Shown here piece by piece: positions 5,911-6,126 of a DNA stretch of 6,126 bases. Under the pieces are notes generated by a model, which worked only from the letters and a program-made list of their open reading frames with translations, was not told where the DNA came from and ran no database searches. Position 1 is the first letter of the stretch, and every line of letters starts with the position of its first letter. A program made the translations under genes and the position numbers. Source of the stretch: JAVMKJ01 sp031732875 (GTDB lineage: Bacteria; Pseudomonadota; Gammaproteobacteria; Competibacterales; Competibacteraceae); contig JAVMKL010000087.1 of assembly GCA_031732875.1 (NCBI GenBank), positions 1 to 6,126 on the forward strand, in the 5' to 3' direction.

Positions 5911-6126
5911 TTAGCCGCGATCGTTGAACTGGCTGGGCCGGACGGTGAACATCCCGGAAGACGCGGTCCCGATCTCGCTCTTGACGCCGACCGTGGAGTC
6001 CTGGTTTTCCACCACGCTGCGGCTGTTGAAACCGCTCGCGGTCACCACCGTCGCGGGGAGCCGCACGCTTCCAACGGTTCGAACGACGGCGTCGGACGGG
6101 ACGACGTTGCTGATGGCGTTGACATA
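5911..6126 (-). CDS. C-terminal fragment of an unrecognised protein running off the right edge
   Basis: Read leftward from the last base, an open frame of 71 codons ends at a TAA (5911-5913); its start lies outside the window. It begins YVNAISNVVPSDAVVRTVGS and ends FTVRPSQFNDRG. About 62 of 71 codons end in G or C, matching the other genes, which is strong evidence that it is coding. The peptide is rich in Val, Ser, Thr, Asn and Gly with little Lys and no Cys, a composition common in beta-rich surface or secreted proteins. That functional hint is weak, and no family is recognisable from the fragment. It lies on the same strand as the operon but is separated from the next good gene by a 147-base spacer and the doubtful small ORF, so it is probably a separate transcription unit or an upstream member. 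Confidence 0.72.
   Translation of the reverse strand, partial: YVNAISNVVPSDAVVRTVGSVRLPATVVTASGFNSRSVVENQDSTVGVKSEIGTASSGMFTVRPSQFNDRG

Overview
The window is GC-rich (roughly 60-65%) bacterial DNA with strongly G/C-biased third codon positions. All supported genes lie on the minus strand, so they read from right to left. No phylogenetic marker is present. The style suggests a high-GC proteobacterium. The CCCCCCTTT-TCC-AAAGGGGGG palindromes, which read as PPLEKGG in protein, are a type I associate with gammaproteobacteria such as the Competibacter lineage and with some other environmental bacteria. That placement is a low-confidence inference.

Layout, right to left. 6126-5911 is the C-terminal end of an unrecognised protein that runs off the window. 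5910-5764 is a non-coding spacer with a nested inverted repeat. 5763-5572 is a doubtful 63-codon ORF behind an excellent ribosome binding site. 5543-4728 is an SDR closely resembling NAD(P)-dependent glucose 1-dehydrogenase. 4726-3674 is a putatively secreted cyclase-family (kynurenine formamidase-like) metal hydrolase. 3658-2216 is a GMC-type FAD oxidoreductase. 2219-54 is a GH133 amylo-alpha-1,6-glucosidase (glycogen debranching enzyme). 53-1 holds an imperfect inverted repeat that could be a terminator or a decayed insertion-sequence end.

The four main genes form a very tight operon. The SDR stop is one base from the cyclase start, 15 bases separate cyclase and GMC oxidoreductase, and GMC oxidoreductase and debranching enzyme share an ATGA overlap. 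Each has a plausible Shine-Dalgarno sequence. A working hypothesis is oxidative use of the free glucose released at alpha-1,6 branch points: debranching enzyme to glucose, glucose dehydrogenase to gluconolactone, GMC flavoenzyme to further sugar or alcohol oxidation. The predicted export of the cyclase-family protein does not fit a purely cytoplasmic pathway.

The most striking feature is inside the debranching gene. Two copies of a palindromic, G-run-rich repeat (1214-1303 and 1696-1792) interrupt it without breaking the frame. They add about 31 and 33 proline/glycine-rich residues, one within the N-terminal domain and one at the linker to the catalytic domain. This resembles palindromic repeats that are tolerated as in-frame protein insertions in Rickettsia.
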